Shown one piece after another: positions 29,101-35,954 of a stretch of 64,000 bases of DNA. Below the pieces are notes generated by a model. That model was not told the DNA's origin and ran no database searches. It was given only the letters and a program-made list of their open reading frames with translations. This DNA is from Planosporangium sp963837285. GTDB lineage: Bacteria > Actinomycetota > Actinomycetes > Mycobacteriales > Micromonosporaceae. The stretch is from positions 434,001 to 498,000 of the forward strand of contig CAWIMS010000002.1 in assembly GCA_963837285.1 (NCBI GenBank), in the 5' to 3' direction. Position 1 is the first letter of the stretch, and every line of letters begins with the position of its first letter. The translations under genes and the position numbers were made by a program.

Positions 29101-29513
29101 TCGTCGGCGACCCTCCGGCGGCGACTTAACCGCGGGCCGGAAGGCGGTGGCTCCGGATCTTCGTGCCGGCTGTGCCGGCCGGCCCGCTCTTCCGGAGCGG
29201 AGCCACCGACACCCGGGCCACCGACACCCGGGCCACCGACACCCGGGCCACCGACACCCGGGCCACCGACACCCGGGCCACCGAAGCCGGGGCCGGAAGG
29301 CGCGGGCGGGGAGACCGGGGACGCCGGCGGATCCGGCTCCGGCCAGGTTGGACCGGAGTCTTCCCGTTGGGCGCTGAAGGCATCCGGCGCGTCGCTGTCG
29401 GCGGGATCGGGGCGGATGCCGGCGAGCCAGTTCTCGGCGTCGTCCTGATCGTTGTCACGCCGGGACGAGTCAGACGACCAGCGTCTTCGTCGTGGCTGCA
29501 TCCCGTACGTCAT
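26163..29513 (-). CDS. Very large Pro/Gly-rich single-pass membrane protein, unknown function
   Basis: Predicted about 1116 residues. The start is ATG 29513 or, four codons in, ATG 29501 (MQPRRRRWSSDSSRRD). Residues 1 to about 880 are disordered Pro/Gly/Ala/Arg-rich and contain several tandem repeats: GVGGP units, PVSPRG units, an 18-residue unit including PADTRFGGRAPADPRGE repeated three times, and PPGVARPPAGPT units. One transmembrane helix (WLTILSAVGVVVVLAVCGLG, about 884-908) is followed by an extracellular domain of about 200 residues without repeats (VFPAAQITAGAATYQVLKT; GDCPSAATDDLAKLLTQLGC with two Cys; HPRGHFLAYCIVA). It converges with truA. I do not recognise a family; the architecture suggests an actinobacterial membrane-anchored protein with a long cytoplasmic scaffold tail. 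Confidence 0.75.
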   Translation of the reverse strand: MTYGMQPRRRRWSSDSSRRDNDQDDAENWLAGIRPDPADSDAPDAFSAQREDSGPTWPEPDPPASPVSPPAPSGPGFGGPGVGGPGVGGPGVGGPGVGGPGVGGSAPEERAGRHSRHEDPEPPPSGPRLSRRRRVADEPPSWPPIDPTGGDPRERPEYGEPGQRTGGNAFGSVPPQQPAPPAGRARPMGQARPAEPPHRDFPPGQGPAGAVPPGNPMPPRGAASAAGPVSPGGPVSPGGPVSPRGPVSPRGPVSPRGPVSPRGPVSPGGPVDPGIPRGGSDSPSRGIRAVAKPPPPRDWQSSQPPPPGGWSPSPPGLPTGAPGQPPLEGGRRPAQSNGRHPEWTPPAESWSTAQPAGPQRPADPRPGGPQPPAASPPPADTRFGGRAPADPRGEPPADTRFGGRAPADPRGEPPADTRFGGRAPADPRGEPPADPRGGPPVDPRREPPADPHGGPPVDSRWAAPQPPPPFDPHAAPPQGLAPPQGPAGPQGPAGPQRPAGPRPPTMGRRAAQEAPTSHWPAPETPTTGRRAVPESPTTGRRAAPEPAWGDNGAPSGPTTPASEQFWPSQGQPWDPNASVPSSRATVDPVRPGATPGFPPATGSVPADPPTRGRRRAPEPDEPPTGSRHGSEFSARASVAVPAAPPMPPPAAPATPPGIARPPAGPTPPGVARPPAGPTPPGVARPPAGPTPPGVARPPMGPTAPGVARPPGGPTAPPGPPGAAPHRASAAVPVAPELPKPAAPELPIEPAPPTPPGRPAGTARVAPAGTARVPAGSARIPGDPPTGSARVPGDPPTGSARVPGDPSTSTGFPANPDELWGTAEPTSARRRNRGERALQDPNRRRPSSAVNGSPSGPIGTSTGPVTRGTGAVAKPADGESGHSRRWLTILSAVGVVVVLAVCGLGGYFMINSDRGRPTTPSGAKINAVKARDISTRDVDPAPLTEQEVFPAAQITAGAATYQVLKTQAGDCPSAATDDLAKLLTQLGCSQVVRGTLKSQDGQFLITAGIFNLKDEASANQAYEQIKPTLDAQKGRFTGLPAGDGTEAIVRAPTTLGWHPRGHFLAYCIVARADSKPIDANDAASKQVISDLVEAHLRDTVIGARAVVSPPPSPKPGG
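28220..28381. repeat. Three identical 54-bp tandem repeats
   Basis: The copies at 28220-28273, 28274-28327 and 28328-28381 are identical. 54 is a multiple of 3, so each adds 18 residues to the large membrane protein. Identity at DNA level indicates recent duplication or homogenisation. Confidence 0.9.
28723..28830. repeat. Six 18-bp tandem repeats
   Basis: The unit is GGGCCACGAGGCGAGACC; the last two copies carry CACC for CACG. It encodes PVSPRG-type hexapeptides (PVSPGG in the variant copies) on the minus strand. Confidence 0.9.
29203..29277. repeat. Five 15-bp tandem repeats
   Basis: The unit CCACCGACACCCGGG is perfectly repeated five times, with a degenerate sixth copy after it. It encodes GVGGP-type pentapeptides near the N-terminus of the large membrane protein. 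Confidence 0.9.
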
Positions 29514-29634
29514 GTGGCACAGGTTAGCCGACGTACGCGTGCATCGGGACGTGCACATATGGGGGACAGGGCGCGGGAACGGGTCGACGGTACCGGCGTC
29601 GTCGCAGGCCAGACGCCGGAGGAGAATGCCAGTC

Positions 29635-30255
29635 GTGAGTGCGGAGCATTACTACACGGCCGAGCCGTCGGCGCCACAGCGGGAACGCCGGATCGAGTTC
29701 GAACTGGACGGCCACACGTACCGGTTGACCACGGACAGCGGAGTCTTCTCGCCGGACCGGCTCGACCTCGGCACCTCGGTCCTGCTGCACAAGGCGCCGC
29801 GCCCGGCGTCCGATACCGCCGGTGCCCTGCTCGACCTGGGCTGCGGGTACGGGCCGATCGCGACGGTACTGGCGACAGCCGCGCCGAAGGCGACCGTGTA
29901 CGCCGTGGACGTGAACGCCCGGGCGCTCGACCTGGTCCGGCGCAACGCCGCCGACCTGGGGCTCAACATCAAAACCGAGGTGCCGGAGCAGGTCAGGTTC
30001 GCGGAGATCTGGTCCAACCCGCCGATCCGGGTGGGCAAGGAGGAGTTGCACTCGCTGCTCGACAGCTGGCTGCCCCGGCTCACCGACGACGGGGTCGCCT
30101 GGCTGGTGGTCTCCCGCAACCTGGGCGCCGATTCGCTCCAGCGCTGGCTGAGCGAGCGCGGCTGGGCGGCGGACCGGCACGCCAGCCAGAAGGGCTACCG
30201 GGTGCTGCGGGTAAACCGGGGCGACAATGTCAGAGGTACCCGGGAGAATTCCTGA
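29635..30255 (+). CDS. RsmC-like class I methyltransferase
   Basis: Predicted 206 residues from GTG 29635; the GGAGGAGA box lies at proper distance from this codon and too close to the ATG at 29626. The SAM motif I LLDLGCGYGPIA and the catalytic motif WSNPPIRVGKEELHSLL identify the RsmC/MTS group, which methylates a guanine N2 of 16S rRNA in E. coli. Only the catalytic domain is present, as in actinobacterial members. The exact target is not known. It is divergent from the large membrane protein and 3 nt upstream of the ABC-F gene. Confidence 0.85.
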   Translation: MSAEHYYTAEPSAPQRERRIEFELDGHTYRLTTDSGVFSPDRLDLGTSVLLHKAPRPASDTAGALLDLGCGYGPIATVLATAAPKATVYAVDVNARALDLVRRNAADLGLNIKTEVPEQVRFAEIWSNPPIRVGKEELHSLLDSWLPRLTDDGVAWLVVSRNLGADSLQRWLSERGWAADRHASQKGYRVLRVNRGDNVRGTRENS

Positions 30256-30258
30256 CCC

Positions 30259-31932
30259 ATGGGGTACGTCGACGTCGCCGGGGTGGGGCACACGCTGCCC
30301 GATGGCAGGGTCCTCTTCGCGGACGTGTCGTTCCGGGTCGGCGAAGGCGTGAAGGTCGCGCTGGTCGGGCCGAACGGGGCGGGCAAGACGACGCTGCTCC
30401 GGATGATCGCGGGTGACCTGCCGGTCCGCGAGGGCAGCGTCGGTCGATCCGGCGGCCTCGGCGTGATGCGCCAGTTCATCGGCATGATCGGCGACGAGAC
30501 GACGGTGGCGGAGCTGGCCCTCGGGCTGGCCGAGTGGCCGCTGCGCTCGGCCGCCGCGCAGGTGGCACGCGCCGAGGAGGCCATGCACTTCGCCGAGCGT
30601 CGCAACGGCAAGTTCAGCAAGGCCGCGTCGAAGGCGCAGATCGCGTACGCGGACGCGATCACCGCCTGGGGTGAGATCGGCGGGTACGACGCCGAGGTGC
30701 TCTTCGACACCGTCAGCGTGGCCGTGCTCGACCAGCCCTGGGAGTCCACAAAGGAGCGTCCGGTCCGCACGCTCTCCGGCGGCCAGCAGAAGCGCTTCGC
30801 TCTGGAGTTGCTGCTGCGCGGCACCGACGAGGTGCTGCTGCTCGACGAGCCGGACAACTTCCTCGACGTGCCCGGAAAGCGGTGGCTGGAGAAGCGGCTG
30901 GTCGACAGCGGCAAGAGCATCCTGTACGTGTCGCACGACCGGGAACTGCTGGCCCAGACCGCCGATCGGGTGGTGGCCGTCGAGGGCGGGTCGGCGTGGG
31001 TACACCCTGGTGGTTTTGGCTCGTGGCATGAGGCGCGGGTGGCGCGGCACGAGCGTCTCGAAGAACGGCGGCGGCGCTGGGACGAGGAGCACGAGAAGCT
31101 GCGCGAGCTGATGCTGATGTACAAGCAGAAAGCCGCCTACAACGACGCCATGGCCTCCCGGTATCAGGCGGCACAGACCAGGCTGCGCAAGTTCGAGGAG
31201 GCCGGGCCGCCGCCGCTGCCGCCGAAGGATCAGCAGATCAAGGTACGGCTGCGGGGCGCCCGGACGGGCAAGCGCACGGTGATGTGCGAGCAGGTGGAGC
31301 TGGACGGCCTGACCTACCCGTTCGACCTGGAGCTGTGGTACGGCGACCGGGTCGCGGTGCTCGGCGCGAACGGCACCGGCAAGTCGCACTTCCTGCGGCT
31401 GCTCGCGCGCGGCGGCACCAACCCGGACGCCGAGCACGCGCCGGTCGACGGGCGGCTGCTCGCCGAGGTGAAGCACGGCGGGCAGGCACGGCTCGGCGCG
31501 CGGGTGCGGCCGGGGCATTTCTCGCAGACCCACGACCGCCCTGACCTGGTCGACCGGACGCTGGTCGAGATTCTGTGGCGGGGTGACGAGCGGCGGGCCG
31601 GGCTGGCCCGGGACGGCGCGATGAACGCGCTGTCGCGGTACGAGCTGGCCGGGGCGGCGGAGCAGCGGTTCGGCAGCCTGTCGGGTGGTCAGCAGGCCCG
31701 GTTCCTGGTGCTGCTGCTGGAGCTGTCCGGCGCGACGCTGCTGTTGCTCGACGAGCCGACCGACAACCTCGATCTGGCGTCGGCCGAGGCGCTGGAGGAG
31801 GGGCTCGCGGCGTTCGAGGGTACGGTCATCGCGGTCACCCACGACCGCTGGTTCACCCGATCGTTTGACCGGTTCGTGGTGTTTCGTGGCGATGGCGAGG
31901 TCGCGGAGTCACCCGATCCGGTGTGGGACTGA
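30259..31932 (+). CDS. ABC-F family ATPase
   Basis: Predicted 557 residues with two nucleotide-binding domains and no membrane segment. NBD1: Walker A GPNGAGKTT (37-45), signature LSGGQQKRF, Walker B LLLDEPDNFLDVP. NBD2: GANGTGKS, LSGGQQARF and LLLLDEPTDNLDLA. A charged linker (HERLEERRRRWDEEHEKLRE) joins them. ABC-F proteins act on ribosomes as translation factors or antibiotic-protection factors. I cannot assign a drug class; the housekeeping context favours a factor role. Probably co-transcribed with the methyltransferase gene. Confidence 0.92.
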   Translation: MGYVDVAGVGHTLPDGRVLFADVSFRVGEGVKVALVGPNGAGKTTLLRMIAGDLPVREGSVGRSGGLGVMRQFIGMIGDETTVAELALGLAEWPLRSAAAQVARAEEAMHFAERRNGKFSKAASKAQIAYADAITAWGEIGGYDAEVLFDTVSVAVLDQPWESTKERPVRTLSGGQQKRFALELLLRGTDEVLLLDEPDNFLDVPGKRWLEKRLVDSGKSILYVSHDRELLAQTADRVVAVEGGSAWVHPGGFGSWHEARVARHERLEERRRRWDEEHEKLRELMLMYKQKAAYNDAMASRYQAAQTRLRKFEEAGPPPLPPKDQQIKVRLRGARTGKRTVMCEQVELDGLTYPFDLELWYGDRVAVLGANGTGKSHFLRLLARGGTNPDAEHAPVDGRLLAEVKHGGQARLGARVRPGHFSQTHDRPDLVDRTLVEILWRGDERRAGLARDGAMNALSRYELAGAAEQRFGSLSGGQQARFLVLLLELSGATLLLLDEPTDNLDLASAEALEEGLAAFEGTVIAVTHDRWFTRSFDRFVVFRGDGEVAESPDPVWD

Positions 31933-31960
31933 GGCCCGGATTTCTGCTAACGCTTCTTGT

Positions 31961-32761
31961 ATGACACCACCGGTGGTCCTGACGATCGGCGGCTCGGACT
32001 CGGTCGGCGGCTCCGGCGTCCAAGGCGACCTGCGTACCCTCGCCGCCCTCCGGGTGTACGGGACGTCGGTGGTGACCTCGGTGTTCGCGCGCAACACCCG
32101 GGGCACCCAGGACGTGTACGCCATTCCCGGCAGCGTGGTCTCGACCCAGCTCACCGCCATCCTCGACGACGTACCGGTGGCGGCGGTGAAGACCGGGGCG
32201 TTCGCGTCGGCGGACGCCTGCGCGGCGGTGACCGCGCGGGCCCGGACCGGCGTGCTGCCCAACCTCGTGGTCGACCCGGTGCTCAACGCCGCGACCGGCG
32301 CCCGTAAGGGGATCATCGGCAGCCTGGAGCGGCTGCTCCCGTACGCGATGATCGTCACGCCGAACCGGGAGGAAGCGTCTGAGCTGCTCGGCTGGCAGGT
32401 GGTGAGCCCGGCGGACATGGCCGGCGCGGCCAGCCAACTCGCCTCGGGCGGCCCCCGGTACGTGGTGATCACCGGTGGCGACTTCGTCAGCCGGAACGAG
32501 GCGATCGACGCGGTCTGGGTCGACGGCTCGGTACGCATGCTGCACGCACCCCGGTTGACCTCGCGTAACACGTACGGCAGCGGAGCGACGTTCGCGACGG
32601 CGATCGCGGCGCGGCTCGCGCACGGGGACAGCCCGGTGGACGCGATCACCCGGGCGAAGAGCTTCGTCAGCCGGGCGATCTCCGACGCGGCCGACTGGAA
32701 GATCGGCGCCGGTCGGGGCCCGATCGACCACTTCGGCTGGTCGTCGCTGGCCCTGACATGA
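31961..32761 (+). CDS. ThiD/PdxK-type kinase (hydroxymethylpyrimidine kinase family)
   Basis: Predicted 266 residues from ATG 31961. The N-terminus LTIGGSDSVGGSGVQGDLRT is the ribokinase-fold substrate motif of HMP/HMP-P kinases (usual form AGSDSGGGAGIQADL). The anion-hole region near the C-terminus reads NTYGSGATFATAIAARLAHG, with Ser-Gly-Ala where a catalytic Gly-x-Gly-Asp is usual, so the general base Asp appears to be missing or moved. It could be a thiamin-pathway kinase, a pyridoxamine kinase-like protein or an inactive paralogue. The stop codon lies inside an inverted repeat. Confidence 0.8.
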   Translation: MTPPVVLTIGGSDSVGGSGVQGDLRTLAALRVYGTSVVTSVFARNTRGTQDVYAIPGSVVSTQLTAILDDVPVAAVKTGAFASADACAAVTARARTGVLPNLVVDPVLNAATGARKGIIGSLERLLPYAMIVTPNREEASELLGWQVVSPADMAGAASQLASGGPRYVVITGGDFVSRNEAIDAVWVDGSVRMLHAPRLTSRNTYGSGATFATAIAARLAHGDSPVDAITRAKSFVSRAISDAADWKIGAGRGPIDHFGWSSLALT

Positions 32762-32837
32762 TCGGCACAACTTCCGGCGAGTTGTTGCCTCAGCCCGGTC
32801 CTGAGGCAACAATTTCCCGGAAGTTGTGCCGATCATG
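32757..32837. repeat. Long inverted repeat, family A copy 1
   Basis: The 37-base arms at 32757-32793 and 32801-32837 pair with a few mismatches around a 7-base loop. Each arm contains a version of the 19-base palindrome ACAACTTCCCGGAAGTTGT (32767-32785 and 32809-32827). It lies between the convergent ThiD-like and HemD-regulator genes, so it could serve as a bidirectional terminator. Confidence 0.9.
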
Positions 32838-32869
32838 GGGCTTCGGGGACGTTGTGCTGGTCAGGCGAG

Positions 32870-33970
32870 CTAGTCGACGCGTAGGCGGTAGCCGCGCTTG
32901 ACGACGGTCTGCACGTACCAGGTGCCACCGAGCCCGGCGCGCAGCCGGGCCACCGCCATCTCCACCGCGTGCTCGTCGGCGCCCCTGGGCAGCGCGCGCA
33001 GCAGCGAGGCGCGGGACAGTACCCGACCGGGGCTGTCGGCCAGCGCCCGCAGCACCGCCATCGGGGCCGGCGCGAGCCGGCGGAGCGTGCCGTCCACCAC
33101 GGCGGCGTGCCCGCGCAGGGTCACCGCGGTGCCGGCGATCCGGATCGTGCGCGACCGCCGGGGCAGTTCCTCCACCAGGCACCGGACCAGGGCGCCGAGG
33201 CGGGCCCGGGGCGGCTCGATCACGGGTACCCCGCGGCGGCGGAGCGGGGCGGCCGTCATCGGGCCGACGCAACCGGCCACCACGTCGACCCGGAGGGCGT
33301 CCAGTACCGCGTCGGCGTCCGGCCCGGCGGCGCGCAGCAGTGAGCCGACCGCGGGCGCCGAGGTGAACGTCACCGCGTCGACGAGGCGGGTCGCGGTGAG
33401 GTCGACCAGCCGGCGCAGCGGGGCGGGGTCGAGCGGCGGCGCCCACCGGTACACAGGTACCTCGACCACGTCGGCGCCCGCGTCCCGCAGCGTCGCGCTG
33501 AACTCGGGCTGCGGCTCGCCGTGCAGTTGGAGTGCGACCCGCTTGCCGGCCACACCGATGTCGAGAAGATGGTCGAGCACCTCGTCGTCGCTTTCCGATT
33601 CGGGTGCCCACGCGTCGACCAGGCCGGCCGCCCGTGCCGCCGCCCGCGCCTTCGGCCCGCGGGCGACCAGGTAGCTCGCCGCGAACCGGGAGCGCAGCGG
33701 CTCGGCCAGCCCCCATCCCTCGGCCGCCTCCAGCCAGCCGCGCAGACCGACGCCGGTAGTGACGATCGCCACATCGAGCGGCCCGGCCAGGCAGGTGTGC
33801 GTCGCGAGGCGCAGTGCCGTGTCGTCGGCGAGTGGAACGATGCGCAACGCCGGTGCGAGGACCACCCGCGCTCCGCGCCGTTCGAGCAGCGCGGCCAGTT
33901 CGTCCCGCCGCCGGTCCGCTGTGACGGCGACGGTGAATCCGGTCAGCGGCTCGATGTCGGTCCTGATCAT
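32870..33970 (-). CDS. Uroporphyrinogen-III synthase-like protein fused to a winged-helix DNA-binding domain
   Basis: Predicted 366 residues. Residues 10-260 have the HemD fold (GFTVAVTADRRRDELAALLE; VDAVTFTSAPAVGSLLRAAG; VVAGCVGPMTAAPLRRRGV). The last 95 or so form an OmpR/PhoB-type winged helix (SPGRVLSRASLLRAL, then VEMAVARLRAGLGGTWYVQT, VVKRGYRLRVD). This HemD-Trans_reg_C fusion is known in actinobacteria (M. tuberculosis Rv0260c). It is probably a transcription regulator whose HemD part senses a ligand rather than the main HemD enzyme. No heme or nitrite genes are beside it here. Confidence 0.88.
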   Translation of the reverse strand: MIRTDIEPLTGFTVAVTADRRRDELAALLERRGARVVLAPALRIVPLADDTALRLATHTCLAGPLDVAIVTTGVGLRGWLEAAEGWGLAEPLRSRFAASYLVARGPKARAAARAAGLVDAWAPESESDDEVLDHLLDIGVAGKRVALQLHGEPQPEFSATLRDAGADVVEVPVYRWAPPLDPAPLRRLVDLTATRLVDAVTFTSAPAVGSLLRAAGPDADAVLDALRVDVVAGCVGPMTAAPLRRRGVPVIEPPRARLGALVRCLVEELPRRSRTIRIAGTAVTLRGHAAVVDGTLRRLAPAPMAVLRALADSPGRVLSRASLLRALPRGADEHAVEMAVARLRAGLGGTWYVQTVVKRGYRLRVD

Positions 33971-34136
33971 GGCGCCGAGCGGGCCGCCCCCGCACCCAAC
34001 CTCATCCGCAAAGGGTGCCGATGGGTCGTTTCGGAGTGACGTCCCGATTGTTTCCTACCTGCTAAGAGGGGCTCACATCGGCCACACGCCGCGGGCTACG
34101 GTGCGATGTGTCCACCGTATGAGAGGCGGTGTCCAC

Positions 34137-34607
34137 ATGGTGGTCCGTCTGTTCGACGCGGTCGCGGCCGGGTACGACGAGCCGCGACGCCGGCTGGTGC
34201 CCTGCTTCGACGACTTCTACGGCACGGCCGTCGCTGCCACGGCCGCCGTGCTCCGCGAGGTCGAGGCTCCGCGGGTACTCGATCTGGGTGCTGGCACCGG
34301 CCTCCTGGCTGGACTCATCGCACGGGCCGTGCCCGACACGGACCTGACGCTCGTGGATGCCGCGCCGGCCATGCTGGCGGTGGCCGAGCGCCGGCTGACC
34401 GGCGTCACGCATCGGGTACATGTGGCCAACCTCACCGACCCGCTACCCGGCGACGGATATCACGCGATCGTGTCCGCCCTGACCATCCACCATCTCGACC
34501 CGGCACCGGTCGAGGCGCAGTGTGATTGGCTGCGTACCGCGGGATTCGTTGACGTCGACTGTTTTTATAAGTCCTGGCGGTTCGCTGTCTTCGGTGGACG
34601 GGTATAA
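34137..34607 (+). CDS. Class I SAM methyltransferase, apparently shortened internally
   Basis: Predicted 156 residues. ATG 34137 (MVVRLFDAVAAGYDEPRRRL) or the next GTG. Motif I VLDLGAGTGLLAGLIARA and motif IV ALTIHHLDP are normal. Family members usually have about 60 more residues between HHLD and the C-terminal element QxxWLRxAGFxDVDCFYKxWRFAVFGG, which here follows at once (HLDPAPVEAQCDWLRTAGF). The two conserved blocks are joined in frame, so an internal deletion is inferred. The protein would lack the strand beta-5 region and may be inactive. Confidence 0.7.
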   Translation: MVVRLFDAVAAGYDEPRRRLVPCFDDFYGTAVAATAAVLREVEAPRVLDLGAGTGLLAGLIARAVPDTDLTLVDAAPAMLAVAERRLTGVTHRVHVANLTDPLPGDGYHAIVSALTIHHLDPAPVEAQCDWLRTAGFVDVDCFYKSWRFAVFGGRV

Positions 34608-34638
34608 GGGGACCGTATTGATGTAGGGAGGAGTTTCG

Positions 34639-35319
34639 ATGCGGATCACCAAACTCGCCGTCGTCGCGGTCGGGCTGACCCTCGGGCTGGCGGCCTGCTC
34701 GTCGAGCGGGTCGAGCGGATCTGCGACACCCGGCCGGTCCGGCTCATCCACGGGCGCGGCCAGCGGAAACGCGGTCAACGGCGCCAACGGTGGGGTGACC
34801 AACTCATGCGTCGTCGGCAGTTGGCGGACGACCGGCACCGACACGACGTTCGACGCCAACGGCGCGCACGGCACCGTGTCCGGCGGCAGCGGGATCGTGC
34901 TCCGGATCGCCCATGACGGCAAAACCACTGCCGACTTCGGGTCGATGCAACCGGTCACGTTCAGCACCGCGGTCAACGGCACCGAGATCAAAGGCAGTTT
35001 CCTGTACGGGGGCAAAGCGACCGCCCACGTGCAGGTCGACGACGGCATGGCGACGAAGGGCACCTGGAAGCCGGTCGGCACCGTGGACTGGCGGGACGTG
35101 GACGTCACCGTCGACCTGAGCAGCCCCGTGCAGAGCCGGGTCGTCGACAAGGTGAAGATCGCCGACTTCGCCACCGGGGGCACCGACCAGGCCGGAGGCA
35201 CCGTCGACATCCAGCCGCTGCTGCGGGAGAGCACGTACGAGTGCACGGCCAGCACGCTCACCGTCGGGCCACCGTCGGGCGTGACCGGGGTCGGGACCTG
35301 GTCGCTGACCCGGGCCTAG
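34639..35319 (+). CDS. Secreted lipoprotein, beta-rich, unknown function
   Basis: Predicted 226 residues. ATG 34639 follows AGGGAGGA. The signal peptide MRITKLAVVAVGLTLGLAAC ends in a lipobox with Cys20, so it would be lipid-anchored outside the membrane. A Ser/Gly-rich linker leads to a domain beginning CVVGSWRTTGTDTTF with alternating beta strands (ADFGSMQPVTFS; IKGSFLYGGKATAHVQV) and a second Cys near the end (STYECTASTL), reminiscent of lipocalin-like domains. No partner is evident. Confidence 0.75.
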   Translation: MRITKLAVVAVGLTLGLAACSSSGSSGSATPGRSGSSTGAASGNAVNGANGGVTNSCVVGSWRTTGTDTTFDANGAHGTVSGGSGIVLRIAHDGKTTADFGSMQPVTFSTAVNGTEIKGSFLYGGKATAHVQVDDGMATKGTWKPVGTVDWRDVDVTVDLSSPVQSRVVDKVKIADFATGGTDQAGGTVDIQPLLRESTYECTASTLTVGPPSGVTGVGTWSLTRA

Positions 35320-35437
35320 AGTCTTTTTGACCGGTGCAGGTGACTACGAGTATCGTGGTCGGCTGTTGTGCGATGACTGAGGCGTCCCCTCGATCGGGTA
35401 CGCTTGCCGGGTGTGCGCCCACTTCGACGTGGCGCCG

Positions 35438-35452
35438 CCGGCTGTCAGCCGG
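35438..35452 (+). promoter_or_regulatory. Hairpin in the rplM leader
   Basis: CCGGCT-GTC-AGCCGG is a perfect 6-bp stem 36 nt before the rplM start. Another imperfect stem (GCGCCCAC with GTGGCGC) precedes it. A possible -10 is TACGCT at 35399-35404. The function as an L13 leader is inference. Confidence 0.4.
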
Positions 35453-35488
35453 GCCCGACATCCGAACCGACGAGACGAAGGTAGACCT

Positions 35489-35932
35489 GTGCGTACGTAC
35501 AGCCCGAAGCCGGGTGAGATTGAGCGTCATTGGCACGTCATCGACGCTTCTGACGTCGTGCTGGGCCGGCTCGCGAGCCACGCCGCGACGCTCCTGCGTG
35601 GCAAGCACAAGCCGACGTTCGCGCCGCATGTCGACACGGGCGACTTCGTGATCGTCGTCAACGCCGGCAAGATCGCGCTGACCGGCAACAAGCGGCAGAC
35701 CAAGGTCGCCTACCGGCACTCCGGCTACCCGGGTGGCCTGAAGAAGGTCGGCTATGAGGAGCTGCTCACCAAGCGGCCGGAGCGGGCGATCGAGCTGGCC
35801 GTCAAGGGCATGCTGCCACACAACAAGCTCGGCAACCGTCTGATCAGGAAGCTCAAGGTGTACGCGGGTCCTGAGCACCCGCACGCCGCGCAGCAGCCGG
35901 TGCCGTTCGAGATCAAGCAGATCGCGCAGTAG
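35489..35932 (+). CDS. rplM: 50S ribosomal protein L13
   Basis: Predicted 147 residues from GTG 35489 (VRTYSPKPGEIERHWHVIDA). L13 is an early 50S assembly protein. The core VLGRLASHAATLLRGKHKP, SGYPGGLKK and GMLPHNKLGNRLIRKLKVY is intact. It is 22 nt upstream of rpsI, the usual L13-S9 pair. Confidence 0.97.
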   Translation: MRTYSPKPGEIERHWHVIDASDVVLGRLASHAATLLRGKHKPTFAPHVDTGDFVIVVNAGKIALTGNKRQTKVAYRHSGYPGGLKKVGYEELLTKRPERAIELAVKGMLPHNKLGNRLIRKLKVYAGPEHPHAAQQPVPFEIKQIAQ

Positions 35933-35954
35933 CGCGGCCGAAGCAGGAGATACC

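Noticed and set aside
26461..29129. Several long plus-strand Gly/Ala/Arg-rich open frames across 26.4-29.4 kb
   Set aside because: They are complements of the repeat-rich minus-strand gene. The minus frame alone has a transmembrane helix, a folded C-terminal domain and a sensible start.
28723..29277. CRISPR-like arrays
   Set aside because: The repeats are 15 or 18 bp, directly adjacent without spacers, in frame with the large membrane protein, and no cas genes are present.
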